Shown: positions 51,273 to 63,478 of the stretch, in pieces | Layout: each line of letters opens with the position of its first letter | Position numbering within the stretch: the stretch's first letter is position 1 | From: Lentinula raphanica | Taxonomy: Eukaryota > Basidiomycota > Agaricomycetes > Agaricales > Omphalotaceae | Assembly: GCA_027919835.1 (NCBI GenBank) | Contig: JANVFP010000023.1 | Coordinates: 186,001-250,000, forward strand | Direction: 5' to 3' | DNA: 64,000 nucleotides | Made by a program: the position numbers and the translations under genes | Notes under the pieces: generated by a model | What the model saw: the letters and a program-made list of their open reading frames with translations, nothing else | What the model was told of the DNA's origin: nothing | The model's database searches: none

Positions 51273-52570
51273 TCACTCGCTCTCAGATCCAGAGTCTACC
51301 ATCAAGTCGTTTGGAAAGCGAGGAGTGAGGTGAACGATGCCTGTCTCTTTGACTTCCAGGAATCTAGCACCAAAATAGCGCTGTGTTTCAAAGCTCCAGC
51401 TAGATGTGTAGTTATTGGAATACGTTCTGATTCATAGAATGGAAGCCGCTTACTCAAGATTGCCTCGTACCCAGTGAGCAGTAGCGTCCAGGTAACGAGC
51501 GACGCCAGCGTCGATTTCAGGGCCCCATGATGGAAGACGTTTTCGAGCATCCAGATAGCTATCCATAAGGACCTTGAAGTAGGAACCCACGTAGTCGGAA
51601 GCACCTTGTAGGTCGAGACTTTTCTCTTTCATGAGCACAGTAACGATGTTATTGCCTTCTAGTCCTTTACTTTGCTCCATGTCGTATGAATAGACATCCT
51701 GAAAGTGTGCAAATGAGCACTATCGCACATGTAAAAACACTGGACCTACATTTGCCCAACAGACCATGTCGGCGGCAGCCCAGTAAGCCTCCATGAAAGT
51801 CGGATTATCGAAAACCTCCTGTGGGAGATCGAGGCCAAGAGCGTATTCGAAAAGCCCAAAGCAAAGGCGTATGGCGCTATTTTCTCGACGAAGGTCAATG
51901 AAAGATGGGAGGTCAAGGACTTCGTCTTGTTCGCGGAGCTCCGCTTCCCTTGAAACACATTCGATATAATCAGCACAGTGGACCAAAAACCTTCGTGCCG
52001 CGTTAGGACCCGCCGAACTCATGAATCGTTCTCTGAAACTAGGGAACATCACGTTAGGAATTCCGAACACACAGCGAGTCTGTCAACGTACTCTTTGGTA
52101 ATTTTGCATAGCGTCGATCCGTCGTCAAAATCCGGGTCTCGCATTGTATTGAGATCTAGTTAGGTTGTCAATTAGTGTGGTCGAATCATAAGAAGCAAAC
52201 TTGCGTACAGATCTGTCCGGTGGCGCGGGCGTCGTTGCCATTCTGCTCGTCGCTGACTTCATCGACGACAAACAGAAGATTGACAAAATCACAGCAAGTT
52301 CTGAACTGTTCATACCTGAAACCCACAATATTGATGAACAGAATGATACGTTAAGAAATCATCTTACCCAGCATAGGGATACGTATGCGCCACCAGGAGT
52401 TCGTTGCAACCTTGCATGAAGAAGGCTTTTTTTCGGTCGGTGAAGACATTATAGCTGTTGATCCAATCTGCGGACTCGGCGCCAGCCTCTTTGTAGTGAG
52501 GATTGACGTCCCCCACCAAAGGACATACAGCAAAGAGATCAGGAAGAATGAAGTGTTCGGTTCGATACAT
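51273..52570 (-). CDS. Sesquiterpene synthase, complete
   Basis: Cyclises farnesyl diphosphate in the cytosol; product not predictable. Six exons: 52570-52368, 52315-52209, 52155-52092, 52038-51750, 51698-51454, 51399-51273. Joins are in phase and total 345 codons (344 aa), the usual length. Metal-binding motifs are both present: D-rich motif as VVDEVSDEQ in exon 2 and the NSE motif [20 protein letters not shown], formed across the exon 4/5 border. The C terminus carries the [10 protein letters not shown] block typical of the family, then ends DSGSESE. Start [13 protein letters not shown] chosen by match to the paralogue at 464. The DEVSD form resembles the clade containing protoilludene synthases, a weak hint only. 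No P450 or other pathway gene is seen within the window. Confidence 0.93.
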
Positions 52571-54567
52571 TGGGAATGAGAAAAAATCGGAAGTTTGATG
52601 ATATCGTAGCTGGAGCAACATACCTTTTATATGGAGAGTCAGGGTCTGTTGGGTTCGGGGAGCCTGGTGCGAGAAAAATTTGTTCCTCAGCTAGGCAACG
52701 CCATGCAGTTCCTCAGAGGGTAGCTCAAAGATCTGTAGATCCCGATGTAGATTAGCAAGGGAAGGTCTTGCATCGTGGCTTCATTTCGGCTTTGTCAATT
52801 TGATGCAGATGTTTCCGAAAGCACCAACCCAGAAGCTTGAGTAAAACCGGAGTGTTGACACATATGTACTAGCCAATGAGGGCCGCCGCCAGGAGGAGCT
52901 CGTCTGAAATCTCGAGCTGAAGAGCAAGAAATGAGCTTGGAAAATAAGAAGTTGACTTCGGAGTTACCTCACATCTCAAAGCACTACAACTTTCCATGAC
53001 GATTTCCAGACAAGCAGAAAATGTGTCTTGCGGCTATGTCCAGATAGAGAAAGATATTCAAATCCGTACGTACCTACTCCAGTAGTTTGACACCACTGTT
53101 TTGCCTCGAGTTCAATCATGTTCAGCTGTTCAATCAAAACACGCATTTTCCCCCATACGGAGGCGACAAACGAATTTCTATTCAGGGATTAATATCCGAC
53201 CGATACTGAGCAAAGCTCAGTCGCAAAATTGAATTTTCATCCCTATTCTAGAGTTTCAACATTTCATCCGGAATACAGAGAACATTCTAGGCCAACCTAT
53301 AACAACGCCGCGGGGGTACGGACGCTTGAGCTTGGTGTGTGGAGGTCCAAAGTCAGCTAGGAAACGCCGTCTAAGAACAGAACCTCGCTTGCTCGTTGTC
53401 ACTAAGCACAACCTTTGGAAAACAGACAAGTATCTAGGTATGTTTCACTATGAAGCGAAAATATACTCCTACACGTTGGCTGCAGTGGAGAACATCAATT
53501 ATTCTGAGGAACAGAGCGAAAGCGGCACTACCGGTTCGGCGAAGAGGCGTGTAACGATCTCATAGTGTTACTCCTTCCAGGGTCAATCGAAGGAAGTGTA
53601 ATTCGACCGATATAGATGGACCTGCTACTACCTGCTATCACAACGTGCTAGACAAAAACCGGCAAGGAATTTATTCTTTAAACCAAACGACACGTTGAAA
53701 GATTGCTTACCGATGGGATAATCCACAATGCTAAGAAACCCGCGCTATGGTGATCAAGGTATGAAAGGCGGAAGCATCCGGGACGCATCCGACATTGTCT
53801 TGCTCGTACTATCAGTATACAGGCTACGAATGCAAAGTTCTATCCACGTCTCAAGACAGGAGAAACGGCCACAACGTGTAGTCAAACTCAGGTCAATGTA
53901 CTGCAATAGACAGCCACAGACCATTGAATGACATTTGCACCCTCCGAAAAGATCGCGTCAGGGATTAGCGTCAGCGAAGATGAGTGAAGGAATGAGAGAA
54001 AGAGAGAGCGATGAATGGTACTGTTGGTCGCGAACTGCATTCCTGATAAGGTAGCATCAGGAAATCAATAGACAAACACGAGAAAAACAAATCTGACCAT
54101 CGAAAGTGGGCGGAAAATCGCAAACATTGCGTCGATAAATCGATAGGGCGTTCGGCATCGTCGCCGCTTCCGAATCACTCCCTAGTGCCTGCGAGTCATG
54201 AGAATGAATGTCGAAGCGATCCTCTCCAAACATGACAAATCGTATCTCAATTCCGAGAGTGAGATCATTGTGGAAAAACACATAAGGTCGCCAAGATCTG
54301 GCCGTTGAACTTCTTCTGAGAGTATCCGGCACGTCGCCTACATGTGTAAGATCTTCCAGGTCGAAAATCTTTGGAAATGTATAAAGCAAAAGCACGAGGA
54401 CGCAACGTTCCATGAAGGGCCAACAAACGCTGAGAGTAAATCACTTGTCTCCTAGTCCTTCACTGGGGCCCGAGGTTCAGACGGAGTCTGAAGATGTGGA
54501 TAAGATACATGCGATTAGTTCATATAAGTCAAGGATAGGGGAAGATAGACCAGTTGACTGGAAAAAA
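52571..54567. other. Intergenic: synthase promoter and unassigned sequence
   Basis: 52571-52920 is the synthase upstream region duplicated at 48560-48970. 52921-54050 has only short frames (53326-53565, 53728-53931) without recognisable products. A minus-strand frame at 54057-54413 is probably chance or part of the RPB5 3' region. Confidence 0.4.
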
Positions 54568-55461
54568 TCAAAAGCATATCCGATAACTAGCATAACGCCC
54601 ACTAGTCTCGCTTGGTCTTGTGATTTTTACCACCTGTCCTCGCCTCAGTCCATAATAACGCGCGACAGGGTCAGCTAATTGGATGCGAGGCAGTTGCGTT
54701 TCCTTCAATCGGCTGCAAAAAGATATGTCGAGAGACAGACCAAAAATTCATAGAAACGTACTATTTTTCCAAAAGATCCTTCTTCTCAGATGGAGTTAGC
54801 ACCTGATGATGTGGGACCAGCGAATGGTGGGTGATGTTGACCAGTAGATCCGATTCAGAGAACTCCTCCAATCGAAACTGGGACGCCATTGCGACAATGA
54901 CCTACAAAAGATCATCGATATCTTTCGTGAGAGAGATGAAGAGGCGGCGTTCTTACTTTTCTAGCAGATGGTGTCATATTTCCAGGAAATACGATGATGC
55001 CTTGTTGGATACCTTTTTCTTCCAGAATCAGAAGCATCCTAAAAACCGAGTTCTCAAGGTTGAACGGGTCTTCAGAGGGAGCAAATTGCCTTACTTTCTC
55101 ATTGTTTTTACGCCCACACTCTTTTCATCGGAAAAGAAGACGAAAAGCTGTTCCGCGGGGTTGGTCATGGAGTTTGAAAAGAAATTTAGTGAATTTCGAC
55201 TGACATTTGTGAGGATAAGTAGTAGATAGCGGAGCTATCGCATGGACTTACTCGACGAAGCCACTTTGATTTGCGAATGACTGACGAAAGGTAGCCAAGT
55301 CCATGTTGATTTCTTCATCGGAAACCGAAAAACCCTTGAAACTCGTTACATCAGTCAAAGCTGACAAAAGCCACTGAAAGGTCACCTACTCTGTCCTTAA
55401 CCATTTCATGCATTGTTCTGTTGACTTTCCATAGCTTCGCGCTTTCGTCTGCGTCGGACAT
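54568..55461 (-). CDS. RPB5: RNA polymerase subunit Rpb5 (RPABC1)
   Basis: Shared subunit of RNA polymerases I, II and III, at the lower jaw near downstream DNA. Six exons: 55461-55390, 55334-55252, 55199-55095, 55038-54957, 54901-54762, 54712-54568; joins are in phase, 627 nt, 208 aa, the family's usual size. N-terminal jaw domain: [57 protein letters not shown]. The conserved C-terminal assembly domain, homologous to archaeal Rpo[51 protein letters not shown]-like [20 protein letters not shown], ending RICF. No single exon is long enough to stand out, so it is easy to miss. Divergent from SWD2, with 127 bp between start codons, probably a shared promoter. Confidence 0.95.
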
Positions 55462-55588
55462 GGGTAAAAAGAGTGAAGGAAGACCGGAGGAAGATGAACG
55501 TTCGGAAGAAAAGGCGCTGGTTCAATTGTTTACCCTTTGACGCGAACCATCATCAACTCGGTCAATTTCGACCTCATTATTCATGGTT

Positions 55589-56942
55589 ATGGCACCTTCC
55601 ACCAATAATAATGGCTCGTCTACAACGCAGCTAGCTCTTAATAACGGTCTCATGGTGAGTTGGAGCTCAATCTCAGCTTGGACTGCTCGACGACGACGAA
55701 TCTCTAGCTCAAATTGAAGCCTTCAAGGATATTCAAAACTGCAGTGGAAAATCCCCCTGTATCTCCTGGACCACCGTCTTTCGGCCCTCGACATATCACT
55801 GGTATATGCTTCGATGATAGAGGGGATCAACTGTTGACTGCAGCTGAAGACGAGACATTCAGATTGTATAACTGTAAATCTGGCAAGCGAGTTCTCTCAT
55901 TATTGTCGTTTTTCGCTGTGCTGATGCTCTGCTTTTCTGCTTCCAGACACTTGAAGACATTGCAGTCGAAAAAGTACGGTATAGATCTGCCTCGGTTCAC
56001 ACATAAGAGCACAGCTATCATCCACGCCTCAACCAAAGAGGACGATGGACTACGTTACCACTCCCTGCACGACAACAAATATCTATCGTACTTCAAAGGT
56101 CATAAAGGGCGCGTCATTTCTCTGGAGGTTTCGCCCGTAGATGATGGCTTCATGTCTGGATCTCTGGACAAAACCGTGCGATTATGGGATTTACGTGCTC
56201 CAACTTGTAGAGGCCTGCTCACACTCCCTGCACCTCCGGTCATAGCCTACGATGCTTCCGGTCTAGTTTTCGCGGTTGCTGTTAACCATTACTCCAGAAT
56301 ACTCCTATATGATCAAGCAAACTACGACAAAGCACCATTTCTTGTTATCACACTCGACGATCCTTCGCTGAGTCTCATTAGCTATCCGCCCAGGCCGATA
56401 TACATGACCTCACTCTCGTTTTCATCTAATGGCAAATTCCTACTGGTCGGGTGCTCCGGCAACGCGCATTATATCTTAGATGCATTTGGTGGCGTTCTTG
56501 TCGCGAAACTGGAAGGACATATTGGTCTCGAACGACGATCGCTTACATCTCCTTCGACGATCCAACCTGAGAAAGGATGCAGTGGTGAGGAGGTTTCTTG
56601 GACTCCAGATAGCAAGTACATAGTAGGGGGAAGTCTGGACGGGAAAGTTCTTGTTTGGAATGTTCAGGATCTGCAGGTACCGCAGGGTCCGAACGTGAAA
56701 GCGCACCATTTACGGCCTCTGGTCGTTCATGATGGACATCCAGGGATTGCCAGATGTGTGAAGTTCAACCCTCGGTATGGAATGATGGCCACGGCTGGAG
56801 CAGAACTTGTAGGTCTTTTAGCTTCGTTCTACAGCATTCTGAAGTTAATTCTACTGTCCTCAAGGCGTTCTGGTTACCGGACACAGCGCCAGAATCTGAA
56901 GAGGTTGCTCGTGATCTTCTGAAGAGAAAAGCACCGGCGTAG
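55589..56942 (+). CDS. SWD2: Swd2/WDR82-like WD40 protein
   Basis: Swd2 is a seven-bladed WD40 subunit shared by the COMPASS H3K4 methyltransferase and the cleavage/polyadenylation factor. Exons 55589-55654, 55708-55886, 55947-56808, 56865-56942 total 395 codons in phase. WD repeats visible: GICFDDRGDQLLTAAEDETF; ISLEVSPVDDGFMSGSLDKT followed by VRLWDLRAP; MTSLSFSSNGKFLLVGCSGN; EVSWTPDSKYIVGGSLDGKV; IARCVKFNPRYGMMATAGAE. The C terminus AFWLPDTAPESEEV is typical of the family. A Ser-rich insertion (ERRSLTSPSTIQPEKGCSG) lies before blade 6. Intron 2 uses a GC donor (AA|GCGAGT at 55887). Start codon chosen as the second of two nearby ATGs (55583 also in frame). Confidence 0.9.
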
Positions 56943-57223
56943 GGCTCAATGCGACATACTGCACACAACTGTAATTTGTACCTTCTGCTTCTGCCACATA
57001 CATACTTAGCATGCTACGACGTTAGTCTTTGAGTATAATTTCAATCAGTAGAAATTGTTGGAACTTGTGGACGAGCTTTTCGTTGAGCGCTTAAATGATG
57101 TAATATCACGTGGATACAATTTCCAAGTGAACGTGGCAAAGGCCAACTCAACTTTGCTCTTCCAAAACTTCGATAAATATTCGTGGTCCAAATTAACTCT
57201 GGTGTGGTTCTGGTCATCTTGCA

Positions 57224-58379
57224 ATGCGTATCTACTCTCTGCTTGCTACTGCGCTGTATGTAGCTTCTTTCGCCTCTTTCGCTCTTGGGCAGGATGAAGT
57301 CGAAGAGGAACAGAGTACGTGTTTCTTCGCACTTGCAGCAATGCTTTCAAATGACTCCAATTCACCACAGTCATCATCGAAACCGAAGATCATGAACCTC
57401 AATTTGTGGCAGCAGCAGCCTGGCCTGAGACCAATCCATTCGGACGTATGTCGTGTCAACGCACCGCGAAGTGAACTTGATTCAAGTACCTCGTAGATGT
57501 TGTGAACGGTGAAAAGAACACGATTGGTGTACTAGTAGAAAACAGGCTTAACCGTAACACGACCCTTTTGAATGTTGCGGGAGCTTTCTACCAGCCAGAG
57601 ACGGATGTGCTGGTTCGGAATGTAAGTTACACTCGCGCTTTTATCTATATCAAGACCTGACTTACTCATCCAGCTAAGCGCGATGGCCTTCAATCTGGAA
57701 TTGATTGACGGTGTGAAGCTGCAACTTCCCTACGCTTTCTTCAGCGAGTACGTGTCCCCGTTATATTATTATCGTGCGCATGGTTCCTTACTGGTGTCTA
57801 CACCTACAACCTTAGATTCAAGGTAAGAATGATTCGTGATATATAGTGCATGTTCACGAACGGTCTATTAGCCTGGGGAGCTTCGCCTTACTGTATGGGT
57901 AGACCATTTGGACGAGGTGATCATGATTCTTCCGGGCTGGTCCACAATCATTCATATTCCTTGCTTAGGGCGAGAAGCAACGGGTTATCGCCTACGATTC
58001 TATTGTCACGATCGTCGAGCCTGAAGGCTCCTGGTTCGATTTTAAGCTGTAAGTGCATGTCTCATCACCGTTTTCACTTTGTGTTAAATATCTTACCAGG
58101 TTATCAACCTACTTGGTTGTATCTGGTCTCCTCGGGGGTCTCGGTTACATCGCATATCTGTCTTTCGTTCCTCAGCCGAAACGAACACGCAAGGCTGCAG
58201 TCAGTGCTCCTGTGGGTACCGTCACTGCAACAGGAGCAGGAGGATACCAGGAAGAATGGATCCCGTCGCATCATCTTCGCAAGAACAAGAAGAAAAGCGG
58301 CGTGGCGAGCAGTGGTGACGAACTCAGTGGGGCTGAAACTAGCGGGACAGAAGGAAAACGACGGAAGGGGAAAAAATAA
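57224..58379 (+). CDS. Translocon-associated protein subunit alpha (TRAP-alpha/SSR1)
   Basis: ER membrane glycoprotein of the Sec61-associated TRAP complex. Eight exons: 57224-57314, 57371-57445, 57497-57621, 57674-57747, 57816-57822, 57872-57916, 57969-58048, 58100-58379; 777 nt, 258 aa, all in phase. Signal peptide MRIYSLLATALYVASFASFA. Luminal beta-domain: NPFGHVVNGEKNTIGVLVEN, TTLLNVAGAFYQPETDVLVR, LIDGVKLQLPYAFFSEFKPG, YDSIVTIVEPEGSWFDFKLL. Single transmembrane helix TYLVVSGLLGGLGYIAYLSF, then a basic cytosolic tail with GTVTATGAGGYQEEWIPSHH and a lysine-rich end. Exon 5 is a 7-nt micro-exon (ATTCAAG) whose inclusion is needed to give SEFKPG in frame. Confidence 0.93.
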
Positions 58380-61370
58380 TTGTTAGCCTGTGAAAGGCTG
58401 CAATAAAGTATGTATGTACATCTTCACTCGTGTCGTAACGTCAATTGGATGAAGAATGTTATGCTATACGTCTTAATCTTCTTTCTCTAAGCATTGGATA
58501 TGGTTGCGTTAACGCATTCCCGAGTATAGCATTGGTAACATATCCACTTTTGAATCTGGTTCGGGACTTCCACGGAGCAGTATGGTGGGCAAGCTAATGT
58601 GGATTCGCGGCTTTCTAGGGCTTCAGTTTCAATGTCGAATCAGTGGTTTATCTGCTGTGGCACAAGTCAGTGAGGTCACCACTTCGATGCAGTTTGGATA
58701 CCCTCCCGATTGAACCCCCCCTCCAAGGGCCGACTTGTAAGGATATTCACACAGTCGGCTTCCCTCATTGAAAATTGCAAACAGTATGTCCACTACCAAG
58801 GAGTACCAAGGGCATGCCCTGCAGGATGAACGACTAGGATTCTTGCTTCGGAGTCCGTGCACCTTAACTGGAAGTTGGGAAATGAACGAAGCGTGCCACA
58901 CTAGTGTGCATCGATGATAGAAAATTGTTTTGAAAAATCAATCATTATCTTGATCCTAGTATTCACTTCACAGGGCGTCGAAAAGAGGTGCTTCTGTACG
59001 TGTCGTGCTCGGTCTTGCTGCGCATGCCGCAAGATTTTCATTCGACTTACCTTCCCGGACTTCCGCGTACGCGGTAGACATTCCCGAAGTTGTATCCACG
59101 ACAGCTCCGCTTGCTCCAGACATCGAAAGCGCTAGTTTCCGAAAAAACCGTGTATTCATTTCAGATTCAGGACGTAGAACTTAGGGGATTGTAACACGAC
59201 CTATAACACGATACCCCCTGCAATGTCGCCTGCTGGCCTCCGAAGGCTTTCGACTTCCGATTGACCTAGATACTCTTGGCCGGGTTCATTTCCGGTAATC
59301 TCTCTGCCATCTGGATTGAAACCACCTTTTCCGATGTGTTTTTTTTCTCTTGGAACTCCTCCTAGCACCCTCTCACGTGTGTTTGTTGGTCAGTCTAATC
59401 ATTCTAATCTCATTTCGAGAATTATTGATGAAATACCCATGCTTACATATTTTCTCCAAGCACCCAAAACGGGGACGAAAAAATGAATAAGTCTTACCTG
59501 CAGGTCAGGGATACCGCAAGGCGCAATTCCTTTGGACTGGGTATAACTTACCGTCATCGAGACGACCTCCATTAAGAATGGGATTCAGTTAGCCCTGCGC
59601 TTAGTTTGTGTAAGAAGGTAGACCGTTATGCGATTGCTGCATCCCTAATGCGGTTAAACACTTGCCTGGAGGCTCAGGAAATGAGCAGATCCCCGTATCA
59701 GTAGAAACTACTGTTTCTGGGATCTCGCTTCAACACACTGCAGACGAGGCGCATGTCAGTTACTTATCCGGGGATTGAGCTACAATCCTTACGACGAATC
59801 ACCTCCTCATGGCAGAGCCGTACATATTTGATTTTCTGGATCATCATGGCGTGCGTAGTAGGCAGGCCCTCCGAGTCTTTGAGGGTTTCCTAGACGGGCA
59901 ACGCCTTATCATTGAATGTCCGTATTTTCATCCACGAGGACTCTCAATACGTCTTACACTTGGAGCAGTTCTAATCTCTTTCAATCGCTCTAAGAAGAGC
60001 CTGCAGGCCAGCAAAACCAAAAATGCCCCTGTCGATACGACTGGCCGGGAAGTTCCTGGATTCCAGTTGCATTGAATACGAACCCGTAGTCTATGCCATG
60101 TCTCTGACGCTGAATTTGTCACCATAGAGCTACAGGAGCGAGCGCATTCTATAGCCACTCTCAGGGTATTCCTCAACACATTGGTTTCCTAGTGAAATCT
60201 ATGGCCTACACCCGGAGCTGGTGCGATATATGATACCCGAACACAAGGAAGCAAGCTAGACCATCGTTGGAAAGGTAAGTATGACTAGCATGACTTGGGC
60301 TGAATCATCCCATGTGCATTGTGCATCCTCTGACTAAAATACCGCTTCCCGAAAAACGTTGTATTATAGACCCAAAGAGCGGATTGTTACGAAATGTTTC
60401 TGTGTCTATTTTTTGCGGCGAGCGCGTCAGCCAGCACGATGAATCCCATTCCATCAGCTGCCTTATCTTCTCCCGTCGCCAGCAGAGATTCACATATCCA
60501 TGTTAGTATCTGTTTAATAGCATCTAGTCTTTTTTCCCGCCGGTACTAAACCCACTGCCCAGTCCGCAAATTTCCTCTCCCACCGGGAACGAGTGGAGTT
60601 GATAGTACGTACTATGCATATTCATAGTGTACATCGTACTCTAGGAAGTGCTATTTCGAGCTAATAGGCTGCTACAAGAGTACCAGTCCGCTATTGAAAC
60701 AGCGAGAGCACTGAGGGGCCAAAAGTAAGTTCCATATACGAAAAATTGGCGCCCAAACTCGGATCATCACGTAAAGCCGATCAAAAGAGTCGATTCCGAG
60801 TCAAACGGAGGACAGCCAAGCCGCTCGAGTTAGGGCCGCTTATGTTCAACCACTCCCAACCAGTTCGTTTGAACGAGGACCTTCACTGTCACGGAAGGAA
60901 AACTGAAAGAGATAATCCCACAACAAAACGTTGGGCAATAGGGCCAATATGTTCAATGTTATGTCTGTACATCATCAGCTCAAGCACCGGTGGGCGTCGA
61001 AGAGCAGTACAAAAAAGTACAAGTCCATTGAAAACAGAGCGAATCGTAACAACATGCAGACAGAGATGAGTGGAGGCTGGAAATCAAGAGGTTCATGGAA
61101 AAATGAAAACGGACAATAGAATGACGATAGCAGGACAGGAAAGCAAAGGGGAAGTGATGTAGTATATCACGAAGGATAACACGATTAAGTAGATCGCAAT
61201 AATATATATGCAAAGGGGAAGTGAGTTCTGGACTAGCCAAAGAGTCTTTGAACAAAGTAGAAAAATTTGATTCAGAATCAATCTGATGCAAACAGTCGCT
61301 TCAAAAATTCTGAAGCCGCTTGCTTAACAGTGGCATCGACTTTGTCATTCCCCAACAATTCCTGAGTAAT
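58380..61370. other. Long stretch without a recognisable gene
   Basis: About 3 kb with only short frames (e.g. 58629-58901, 59809-60075, 60312-60506) and no domain, splice-consistent model, TIR pair or LTR that I can see. 59500-59800 and 60100-60250 look like eroded sequence. A small unrecognised multi-exon gene or a non-coding transcript cannot be excluded. Confidence 0.4.
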
Positions 61371-63130
61371 TCATGAGTGAGGATCAAAACGATTGAGTCG
61401 CAAATAACCCACGATGGCTCTATCAGCTTTTTGCTTCGTATTTGCAGAGCTTTGTTTATGTTCAAACTCTGCCTTCTCACGATCCATCTTGAGTCTTTCC
61501 AACTCTCTACGTTGCTGACTGTCCCTCTCCTCCCTTTCTTCTCGTTTCCGCATGTACTCCAGCTTCATTTTGCTCGTCTGCGTTTGTACCTGCAAGTACT
61601 GAAGATATGAAGAGACCATGCTTTGGGTAATGGTAAGATTCACGACAGATGAATCTGACGAGGTCGATGGAACAGAGGAGGTTGACGATAATGATGAGCC
61701 AGAAGTTGAAGGGACGGAGTTTAAGCTGGATGAAGTCGAAGATGTGAGCGTGGAAGATGCCGTATTGGCAGAAGAAAGGGTGGAAGTAGTCGAAAATGAT
61801 GGAGAAGCGGTTTGAAGAAGCGCCGCGGGATTCAGTGCGTTGGGCAACGAACTCGATGAACCAAGCAAGTTGTTAGTTAAAGAGGCCGAAGCAGGAGTGG
61901 ATGATGACAGCACGGGGGATGTGTGAGAAGGCTGAGCAGACATATGGACGTTGGTATGCGGGGATATGGGCGGTGGATGCTGCATGTTGGCCGGACTCAT
62001 GAAGGACATCGCGATGGTTGATGACCGGTCATGGGACATTCCAGAAGCATTGTTAACAGAGAGGGATTCTGAAAAGTCAAGCCCGTTGTCCTCATTGTCA
62101 TCGGTGTCGTCACGAGGAACTCCACCAGGATCATTAGACTGGGTGTGGATCAAACGAGAGTTAGCTGTTCGTGTGGTGGCAGGATCTCCGTTCCATCTAC
62201 GTAGATCATTCAGCATCCCCTCGGGATGGACGAGAAGACGATGATGTACTTGCCTTGAATGGAACAGTTCATACCAGCCATTTCTATGCCACTGATCTAT
62301 AGTACGAGCAGTGATATTTCCAACATCATAGCCGGCTTTTCGTGCACTTGCTAGTCGCCGCTCGTATTCTCGAAGTGAATCGGCTTCGCTGAGATTAGCG
62401 TTGAGGTCCAACGAGCCGTTTCCGCCGAGAAAAGTTTCAAAAATGTGAATCTGCTTGAAGAGATTAAAATTGCGTTCATAGCAGCCCTTCAAGGCCTGAT
62501 AGGTCTTTTTACTGCCAAATACTTCTTGTGCACACTGCGGAAAAAATCAGTGAAAGCTTGGGAGATAAGAAAGATGGAAATACCTCTCTGAGACAAGAAT
62601 TCTTAGTGGCTCGCAATGAATTCCAATGATCGTCCTGACCGGGACCCATGAGCCATTTGAAGAGCTTGGATTTTTCATCGTCGGTCCAATGCTTAGCACC
62701 CTGCCCTCCTGAATCGTCGAAGCCGTCTGCATCTTCCGCATCCCTTCGACGCTTGGTAGATGCCTGACTGATAACACCCTCAGTCATATGTTTCCTCTTG
62801 ACCTGAGCGGCGGGAGGTGGAACACCATAGGGCATATTGAAATTCTCTTTCGGTTGTTGAGTGGGCTGGGCATTCTGTTGAGGATGAACGGGGGGAGAGG
62901 GAGAAACCCTGTATTCTTGAGCATGGGGACGAGAATAATTAGAGCCGATGTGATTATGGCCCAAAGCTTGGTTTAAACTAGGGACGTGGGACTGGAAATT
63001 CTGTGACTATGAGCGAGACGGTTAAGTGAAACAAACCAAGAAAAATTATTTAAACAAACGAACTCACTGTCGAACCATTGCCCATCCCCGAATCCCGTCG
63101 TTCTCCCATTCCCATGTGTCCATACTGCAT
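61371..63130 (-). CDS. SANT/Myb-like putative DNA-binding protein
   Basis: Exons 63130-63068, 63000-62584, 62534-61371 join in phase (548 codons, 547 aa). The N terminus is Gly/Met/Pro/Gln-rich (MQYGHMGMGERRDSGMGNGS). A basic NLS-like TKRRR precedes a SANT/Myb-like helical region, KHWTDDEKSKLFKWLMGPGQ through YQALKGCYERNFNLFKQIHI. The sequence ARTIDQWHRNGWYELFHSRQ follows. A long Ser/Thr-rich disordered segment is followed by a C-terminal coiled coil (KMKLEYMRKREEREERDSQQ), likely for dimerisation. Probably a basidiomycete-specific transcription factor; the target is unknown. Confidence 0.75.
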
Positions 63131-63478
63131 TACTGTATCGCTAATACATCGACAAAGATAAGTAAGTTGACTATTTCTTCATTGTAGGATAGGACTAAGA
63201 AAGCTGTTTGTACCTTCGCACCTGGCCTACTGGCATCCCGGGCTGGTCTGGGTCGCAAGCTGTGGTCCGCAGGCGGTTCGTTTGCGCGTGCGCCTAGCTT
63301 GTTTTGGAACCAAACAAGTGAGATAATCAGATTTATTATCAGTTCGTTTGGCTTATCAATCTTACGTACCACAACCAAACTACAAAGTTACAACACAGAA
63401 AGCCCCGTACAGCGAAGAGGGTAGCAAGTAAAGCACGATACAGAATATGTATAGGTATAATAAGGTAAAAAAAACCAG
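63131..63478. other. Promoter region between two minus-strand genes
   Basis: Separates the 3' end of the gene at 63479 from the start at 63130. A polypurine run (ggtaaaaaaaacc) is near 63462; no other feature seen. Confidence 0.5.

Noticed and set aside
54057..54413. 118-codon minus-strand frame as a gene
   Set aside because: No recognisable domain, no splice support, and it lies in the downstream flank of RPB5.
58380..61370. Several 60-108-codon frames as small genes
   Set aside because: None shows a domain, conserved motif, start context or consistent splice structure.
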